Positions 8,569 through 12,334 of a DNA stretch of 12,334 nucleotides are shown piece by piece. The notes below the pieces were generated by a model, which worked only from the letters and a program-made list of their open reading frames with translations, did not search any database and was not told the origin of the DNA. The DNA is taken from NCBI GenBank assembly GCA_016256075.1, contig SDVU01000553.1, positions 1 to 12,334 of the forward strand, in the 5' to 3' direction. How positions within the stretch are numbered: position 1 is the first letter of the stretch; each line of letters opens with the position of its first letter. This DNA comes from Dictyocoela muelleri. Taxonomy: Eukaryota > Microsporidia. Made by a program: the position numbers and the translations under genes.

Positions 8569-8670
8569 TCTATACATGATCGATTATTAAAACAAATACC
8601 GAAGACTATAAATGCACTTGAAGGATGACACAGATCTTTAAATAATAATTTTCAAATTACTCATCCTAAT
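8569..8670 (+). repeat. 102-bp direct repeat, left copy
   Basis: This segment of the MULE-B gene (encoding SIHDRLLKQIPK through HPN) recurs at 10260-10361 with two differences, both transitions (8631 C versus 10322 T; 8660-area A versus G in ATTAC/ATTGC). The copies flank the MULE-C insertion exactly. Confidence 0.95.
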
Positions 8671-8711
8671 CCCTATCCGGAAAAATCACTCAGAGATTTT
8701 TCCGGATAGGG
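8671..8711. repeat. MULE-C left terminal hairpin (perfect 17-bp arms)
   Basis: CCCTATCCGGAAAAATC at 8671-8687 is followed by a 7-base loop and its exact inverse at 8695-8711. A further CCGGAAAAAT copy lies at 8725-8735. Confidence 0.9.
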
Positions 8712-8889
8712 GCTGCGGGATTTCTCCGGAAAAATACGCAAAAAAAAATTAAAAAAATTAAAAAAAAATTAAAATTAATAATAAAAAAAAAAATCAAAAA
8801 TTTTAAAATTATTTTTTTTATTTTATATAAATATTAATCACTTTTGTTAATGATTCATAAAATTCAAAATTTTCGTAAAATAAGAAGTT
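8712..8889. other. A-rich spacer, 3' flank of the MULE-C gene
   Basis: This is low-complexity poly-A/ATT sequence (8740-8830) between the terminal hairpin and the stop codon of the minus-strand gene. No gene or RNA signal is seen. Confidence 0.6.
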
Positions 8890-10173
8890 TTAAATTATAT
8901 TCCTGCTTCTTTTTTCATTTTTGGAATTATTATAAAGTTTACCGTTTTTTAAATTACTCATAATTATTTTGATTCTTTGTTCTTCTTTTTTTAAAATATC
9001 AATAATTTTTCCAAGCTTTTGATTTTTCCGACTTACCTTTGAATTTAGGTATCTGTGATAAGCTTCACATGAATTTGTTGTTGTTGGAATATCTTTAAGA
9101 ATACGTTCATTTGCTGACCAAAAGCTTATGCATTTGTTCTTAATATTTTATGAATTATTTTTAAAGTTATCTTTAAAAAAGTTAATAATCTTTTCAAATT
9201 CATTAATTTTATTTGATAAATTGCAAATTTTTTCAAATTCTTTTTTTACAAATTATTCAGGAACATATGTCAAAAAAATCAAATACTTAATAAAATTTCT
9301 AAACGAAATATCCGACTTATATAAAGGTAGAAGATTGTTTTGCAACATGTATCTTGTTATTATTTGCGAAAAATGAAACACACATCCACGCAGTTTAACA
9401 TTTTCCCAGTATTTCTTAATTATATTATATGGAATTATTTCAAAGTCAATAGAAAAATATTCTGGATTTGTATTTGTAAAATTTTTTAGAAATTTGAATA
9501 CATTATCATAACAAATCGCACTTTTGCTTCTCATTAAAATATAAGCTTGGGGAGTGATTTTCCGAAATAAATTGTATAAATGATATATACTTGGGAATAA
9601 CCTTGTGGTGAAGTATAGAATGTTCCATCCGCCATTAATATTTTTGCTTTATTTAGAGTATTTTTAGATGTTTCAGAACAAAAAAAAACAAATAACTATA
9701 ATTAGGATCGCAATCGATTTTTTGTAAAAATATTTCATTTGAAAATGTATATTTATATATTTCTAAAATATTTTCGTTATTATTATAATCAAAATCATTT
9801 TTTCTCTTTAATCTTTTTATATAATAATCACGTATGTTATTTAAATTATTGATGTCATTTATTTTTATAGCTGGCTCTTTAGAAATAATCTTATTTAAAG
9901 CAGAATCAAATGCTATATTTTCATTGTTAATTATATTTTTTAATTTATTATTCATAAATATTCGGCAAATTTTTTCTTCTTCTGCTTCATGCCAATGATC
10001 ATATTTTTAATAACAAATTTAATTTCAAAATCAGTTATATTTTTCCTGTACAACCTTTCTTATAACATCGCCAACTCATATACTTTGCACATTTTCTGTA
10101 AAAAATATATATAATTATCAAAAACTATTTTCTTGTTATTTTTCTGTGATTTAAAAATTTTAATTGTTGTCAT
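8890..10173 (-). pseudogene. MULE-C FLYWCH-MULE transposase, lightly broken
   Basis: Read on the minus strand from an ATG at 10173. The start is MTTIKIFKSQKNNKKIVF, then a FLYWCH finger with YMSWRCYKKGCTGKI (about 10082-10035) and YDHWHEAEEE (near 10005-9975); W, both Cys and H-x-H are visible. Next is a 100-codon open piece (9955-9653) and LMADGTFYTSP with YSQVYII (about 9640-9575; first-Asp block). A 93-codon piece follows (9534-9253) with FSIDFEIIPYN (second Asp) and LRGCVFHFSQ (Cys-His motif). The C-terminal part reads ISFWSANERILKDIPTTTN, SCEAYHRYLNSK (Glu retained), and ends near MSNLKNGKLY at a stop at 8890-8892. The span equals about 428 codons, a believable full length. I count roughly five breaks: a few frameshifts, plus in-frame TAA codons near 9254 and 9150. 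It is the best-preserved complete MULE here. Confidence 0.85.
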
Positions 10174-10225
10174 AAGGATTAAAATTTTTGTGGTGTTTTT
10201 CCGATAAAAAATTCGCGAGATTTTT

Positions 10226-10254
10226 CCGGGAAAATCCCGAAGGGATTTTTTCGG
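10226..10254. repeat. MULE-C right terminal hairpin
   Basis: Arms of 13 bp (10226-10238 and 10242-10254) pair at 11 of 13 positions around a 3-base loop. A second, weaker hairpin (CCGATAAAAAATT ... ATTTTTCCGG) lies just inside at 10201-10229. Confidence 0.7.
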
Positions 10255-10259
10255 ATTGC

Positions 10260-10361
10260 TCTATACATGATCGATTATTAAAACAAATACCGAAGACTAT
10301 AAATGCACTTGAAGGATGACATAGATCTTTAAATAATAATTTTCAAATTGCTCATCCTAAT
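10260..10361 (+). repeat. 102-bp direct repeat, right copy
   Basis: This is the second copy of 8569-8670, 98% identical. The MULE-B reading frame continues from it without loss into 10362 onward. Confidence 0.95.
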
Positions 10362-10556
10362 ATATATGAATTCGGAGTTGAGCTAAAAAATCAACATGCG
10401 ATTGTTGAAAATAAAATTACCAGGCTGTTTATAGATTATAAAGAGGTTTATTTCAATGAATATGATGAGTTGATTGATAAAATAAACAATTACGATAAAT
10501 TTCCGTGAATCCAGTATTTGAAGATAATCGCCTCTTTACTTAAAATAAAAATTTAA
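10260..10556 (+). pseudogene. MULE-B transposase, 3' part
   Basis: After the repeated 102 bp, the frame continues NIYEFGVELKNQHAIVENKI, TRLFIDYKEVYFNEYDEL, IDKINNYDKFP, an in-frame TGA, then IQYLKIIASLLKIKI and a TAA at 10554-10556. It completes the C-terminal end of the MULE-B protein. The stretch is open for about 75 codons and is well preserved compared with the middle of the gene. The same TGA in place of a Trp codon (NALEG-stop-HRSLN) is present in both copies of the repeat, so that defect is older than the insertion. Confidence 0.85.
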
Positions 10557-10867
10557 ATTTAAAAAAATCATGTCTGTTGAATGTAAATTCAAGTTTTTTT
10601 AATTTTTAATTTTTTTTTGATTTTTTAATTTTTTGATTTTTTAATTTTTAATTTTTTTTTTTATTTTTTTATTTTTGAAATCGAATTTTGTTAAATAGTT
10701 TCTTAAAATATTTATTAAAACAAAGTTCATACAGAATTATTCATATTCAAAACATCTATAAATGTTTTTTATTATTTATGGCATCATTTTAGTCATACTG
10801 AATCATGATGTTCATTTTTCTAATATATTTTTGAAACCATAAGAGTATGAAAAAACTAGAGGAAAAT
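10557..10867. other. Non-coding 3' region of MULE-B
   Basis: A T-rich low-complexity tract (10596-10675, TTTTTAATTTTT-type) is followed by ordinary A+T-rich sequence up to the right hairpin. No reading frame on either strand is convincing. Confidence 0.6.
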
Positions 10868-10900
10868 CCGGCAACTTGCTCAGGTAGAGCGAGTAGCCGG
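10868..10900. repeat. MULE-B right terminal hairpin
   Basis: CCGGCAACTTGCTC (10868-10881) and the inverse-related arm 10887-10900 match at 12 of 14 positions around the 5-base loop AGGTA. Confidence 0.75.
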
Positions 10901-10942
10901 GAAGCCTAATTTTTATATATAAATAATTGTATATAATTTGGC

Positions 10943-11030
10943 GTCCGCGAATTTTTTTATACTTGAACCGGTCCGCGAATTTTTTTTACACTGTGAACGG
11001 GCCGTAGAAAAAAAAGGTTGGTGACCACTG
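10943..11030. mobile_element. hAT right terminus with 28-bp subterminal repeats
   Basis: Read from the outside on the minus strand, the end begins CAGTGGTCACCAACC, a classic hAT terminus. Inside it are two copies of a GTCCGCGAATTTTTTT unit at 10943-10970 and 10971-11000. The 8 bases after the end, CTCTAGAC (11031-11038), fit the hAT target pattern nTnnnnAn and are a possible target duplication, but the partner copy is not in the window. It probably belongs to the hAT transposase ending at 7397. Confidence 0.75.
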
Positions 11031-11191
11031 CTCTAGACACTATCTCTAGAGAATTAATAAATTATTAAATATGGAAACGTAAAAGTATAATAAAAATTTA
11101 TTTATATCGTTTTATATGCATATTTTAGAATCAGTTTTTATATAAACTTCAAGATCTTCTTATAGGAAAAACGGTACTGAGGCCCCCATTT
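11031..11191. other. Spacer between hAT end and foldback-2
   Basis: This is plain A+T-rich sequence with no supported gene. The segment GTACTGAGGCCCCCATTTGG (11174-11193) may be a worn outward extension of the foldback-2 arm. Confidence 0.45.
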
Positions 11192-11474
11192 GGCCCAGAA
11201 TTAGATACCGAAAATATGATCATATAAATAAAGTAAATTTCTTTTTTGGACGATCTCGACGTGATATTAGCGAAAATTGAAGTGTTTTGCAAAATTCATT
11301 CTTAAAAAAGAAATGTGTACGACAAATAATCTTCGATTTTTTGTCGTACACATGTCTTTTTTAAGAATGAATTTTGCAAAACACTTCGATTTTCGCTAAT
11401 ATCACGCCGAGATCATCCCAAAAAGAAATATATTTTATTTATATGATCATATTTTCGGTGTCTAATTCTGGGGC
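11192..11474. repeat. 283-bp foldback palindrome (foldback-2)
   Basis: The left arm starts GGCCCAGAATTAGATACCG and the right arm, reverse complemented, starts GCCCCAGAATTAGACACCG. The arms meet around a TTCG at 11332-11335. Pairing is nearly complete over about 140 bp per arm with scattered substitutions and small indels, for example around 11240-11260 versus 11410-11430. A reading frame on the plus strand through the right arm is a by-product of the palindrome and not a gene. It looks like an older foldback MITE than the one at 3233. Confidence 0.85.
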
Positions 11475-11483
11475 AATTCAGGT

Positions 11484-11515
11484 AAAAAATAGTTTTGTCA
11501 GCAAAACTATTTTTT
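11484..11515. repeat. Perfect 14-bp-arm hairpin
   Basis: AAAAAATAGTTTTG (11484-11497) and its exact inverse (11502-11515) surround a TCAG loop. It begins about 10 bp outside foldback-2. Its T-run end superficially resembles a bacterial terminator, but nothing else in the window is bacterial. Confidence 0.7.
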
Positions 11516-11606
11516 TGATAAAAATAAAAAATAACATCTTACCCATGTCAATACCTCTAAAAAAAATTGATGATATGAGATATGATCAAATTGTAATTCT
11601 TAATCG

Positions 11607-11642
11607 CTGTCCGATTTTTCGCCAGGGCGAAAAATCGGACAG
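11607..11642. repeat. MULE-D 5' terminal hairpin (perfect 16-bp arms)
   Basis: CTGTCCGATTTTTCGC (11607-11622) and its exact inverse (11627-11642) flank the loop CAGG. More inverted copies of GATTTTTCGCC / GGTGAAAAATC follow at 11650-11675, just before the transposase ATG at 11691, making a compound stem structure. Confidence 0.85.
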
Positions 11643-11690
11643 TGACTGTTGGTGAAAAATCCGATTTTTCGCCATGGATTTTTACCACCC

Positions 11691-12334
11691 ATGGAAAAAG
11701 AAATTTTGTTTACAAAATCAATAAGAGGGAAGAAAATGATTATATATAATAATTTTATTTATAATTTTGATTGTATCCGCAATAATAAGCGACGATGGAG
11801 ATGTACTAATCGTAAATGTTGTGGTTTTTTATATACAAACATGGATGATACGACGGTAATGATTAAAATGAACATTTACATCCTGAAGAAACTTTTAAAA
11901 TAAAAGCAGATTTAATCAAGAAAAAAAAAATTTAATAAAGTTATTGAATCTAACAAATCATTCCATGATATTTTTATTGATTCGGTTGCTGGTATAAACA
12001 AAGATTCGCTTGGTAATCTTCTTTTGCCTAATTATGGTAATTTACGAGATCATTCAATAAGAAAAAAAAATGAGTAAATACTCAAAAAAAATATGAAGAT
12101 ATTCTTGATTTTATGAAGAAAAATATTGACGGCGAGAAATTTTTACTTTATGAAGATGATTATGATACAGACAATAGGATTTTAATTTGGGCGACATTAA
12201 ATGATTTAGATAAACTTAAAAAAACTGCTACATGGTTAATGGATGGAACATTCAGATTTTCACCAAATGATTTCAGTCAATTATATACAATTCATGGCAT
12301 AATATTTGGCACAAGAATTCCATTAGTTTATTGT
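11691..12334 (+). pseudogene. MULE-D FLYWCH-MULE transposase, 5' part, runs off the window
   Basis: The ATG at 11691 starts MEKEILFTKSIRGKKMIIYN; I prefer it over the in-frame TTG at 11649, which lies in the terminal repeat. The FLYWCH finger is well kept: FIYNFDCIRNNKRRWRC, then CCGFLYTNMDD (to about 11850), with H-x-H in EHLHPEETF after a frame change near 11864. Then FNKVIESNKSFHDIFIDSVA and LGNLLLPNYGNLRDHSI (11931-12060) follow in a second frame. From 12074 to the edge a third frame is open: QKKYEDILDFMKKNIDGEKF, NRILIWATLNDLDKLKK, TATWLMDGTFRFSPNDFSQ (first catalytic Asp in DGTF) and LYTIHGIIFGTRIPLVYC. Two of the three frame changes fall on A10 (11921-11930) and A9 (12062-12070) runs. 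The copy is otherwise clean, and the rest of the gene lies beyond 12334. Confidence 0.85.

Larger units (their letters stand above)
7480..8670 (+). pseudogene. MULE-B FLYWCH-MULE transposase, 5' part (interrupted)
   Basis: The ATG at 7480 starts MNHNEIHFIKSQRNEKILL, a typical N-terminus of FLYWCH-MULE proteins. The FLYWCH zinc finger follows: CGYAYYKHSPN (7540-7572), an (AT)14 tract, then WRCIIRKSNGHVIFKDNE and NNHDHIENYDG (7608-7710). W, first Cys and H-x-H are present, but the second Cys is not seen. Then come RYLRNMALKRSINTT, STTWYCDGTF (8020-8050; first Asp), DFYQVYTIME, FRMVAFSALGESFVGSKIRG (8225-8282) and CFFHFSQ (8284-8304; Cys-His motif of the MULE core). The last part is a long clean run from about 8407: EIEIEKLKIFINQKENL ... 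FWSIHDRLLKQIPKT ... NALEG-stop-HRSLNNNFQITHPN (to 8670). In-frame stops and a few frame changes inactivate it. It is cut at 8670 by the MULE-C insert and resumes at 10260. Confidence 0.85.
8671..10259 (-). mobile_element. MULE-C insertion, nested in MULE-B in opposite orientation
   Basis: The 1589-bp insert has related inverted ends: left ATCCGGAAAAATC (from 8675), and right, read inward on the minus strand, ATCCGAAAAAATCCC (from 10256). Both ends carry hairpins. A single MULE transposase gene fills most of it on the minus strand. The flanks are the two copies of a 102-bp MULE-B segment in place of an ordinary 9-11 bp target duplication. The insertion is therefore younger than MULE-B. Confidence 0.8.
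7421..10900 (+). mobile_element. MULE-B element with hairpin termini, carrying a nested insertion
   Basis: The unit is bounded by imperfect hairpins at 7421-7453 and 10868-10900, which also resemble each other in inverted orientation (ACTCG ... CTGG; about 23 of 32 positions agree over the best stretch, most differences being transitions). Subtracting the 8671-10259 insert and one copy of the 102-bp duplication leaves an element of about 1.8 kb with one transposase gene. I could not identify a 9-11 bp target duplication. Confidence 0.6.
6148..11030 (+). mobile_element. hAT element split by nested MULE insertions
   Basis: The hAT transposase relic ends about 7397, immediately before the MULE-B left hairpin (7421). 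A classical hAT right end (10943-11030) begins about 40 bp after the MULE-B right hairpin (10900). The simplest reading is that MULE-B landed in the 3' non-coding part of the hAT element. The left hAT end is missing, perhaps truncated against Merlin. Whether the terminus really belongs to this transposase is inferred from order and orientation only. Confidence 0.5.

Noticed and set aside
9128-9376. 82-codon plus-strand ORF
   Set aside because: It is antisense to the well-supported MULE-C transposase.
8569-10361. TGA read as tryptophan (alternative genetic code), suggested by NALEG-TGA-HRSLN
   Set aside because: Other TGA codons fall where the families have Arg or Gly (for example 580-582 in Tigger-A, and MULE-A near 4387 and 4640), and Trp is encoded by TGG at conserved sites. 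These are ordinary decay stops.
3233-11474. CRISPR-like array from the many short repeats and palindromes
   Set aside because: There is no regular repeat-spacer pattern; the palindromes are singletons with different sequences.
11484-11515. Bacterial-type intrinsic terminator (stem plus T-run); also considered at 6107-6130
   Set aside because: All genes here are eukaryotic transposon relics and no bacterial transcription unit is present. Stem-loops are better explained as element ends or inverted repeats.
11374-11655. 93-codon plus-strand ORF
   Set aside because: It runs through the right arm of foldback-2, a small hairpin and the MULE-D terminal hairpin; these repeats fully explain it.
1-12334. 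Virus-derived, Polinton-like or LTR retroelement content
   Set aside because: No reverse transcriptase, integrase zinc finger, capsid, protease or long direct terminal repeat was recognised. All protein relics fit plain DNA transposons.

Overview
This window is an A+T-rich stretch of eukaryotic DNA that reads as a transposon graveyard. Every recognisable protein remnant is a cut-and-paste DNA transposase: Tigger/pogo, Mutator-like (MULE) with FLYWCH zinc finger, Merlin, and hAT. I found no convincing host gene, rRNA, intact tRNA, CRISPR array or bacterial operon signal. Long homopolymers, the four transposon families and the absence of introns fit a large-genome microsporidian. An A+T-rich invertebrate (for example a crustacean or other arthropod) is a serious alternative. 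Assignment to a species is not possible from this sequence alone. All family calls come from reading motifs by eye.

Layout, left to right. Positions 1-1676 hold a dead Tigger copy (A) on the plus strand, preceded by a 31-codon signal-anchor-like ORF. A second Tigger copy (B), 1681 to about 3230, abuts it head to tail across a short TA tract. A near-perfect 221-bp foldback palindrome (3233-3453) closes this block. Positions 3686-4790 hold a badly decayed MULE (A). Positions 4790-5020 look like a tRNA-derived SINE or tRNA relic on the minus strand. Diverged 78-bp tandem repeats (5150-5365) lead into a broken Merlin transposase (5366 to about 6040).

The right half is a nested stack. A hAT transposase (6148-7400) is cut off from what appears to be its own right terminus (10943-11030) by MULE-B, which runs from a left terminal hairpin at 7421 to a right terminal hairpin at 10900. 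MULE-B is itself interrupted at 8671-10259 by MULE-C on the opposite strand, and 102 bp of MULE-B is duplicated on both sides of that insert. The inferred order of insertion is hAT, then MULE-B, then MULE-C.

Beyond the hAT end lie a second long foldback (11192-11474), a small hairpin, and the 5' end of a fourth MULE (D), which starts with a perfect 16-bp-arm hairpin and runs off the right edge.

The most interesting common thread is that three different MULEs (B, C, D) carry imperfect or perfect palindromes of 29-41 bp at their ends, with unrelated or only distantly related sequences. Palindromic terminal structure may therefore be a lineage trait of these elements. None of the copies seen here could make a working transposase as read; MULE-C and MULE-D are the least damaged.
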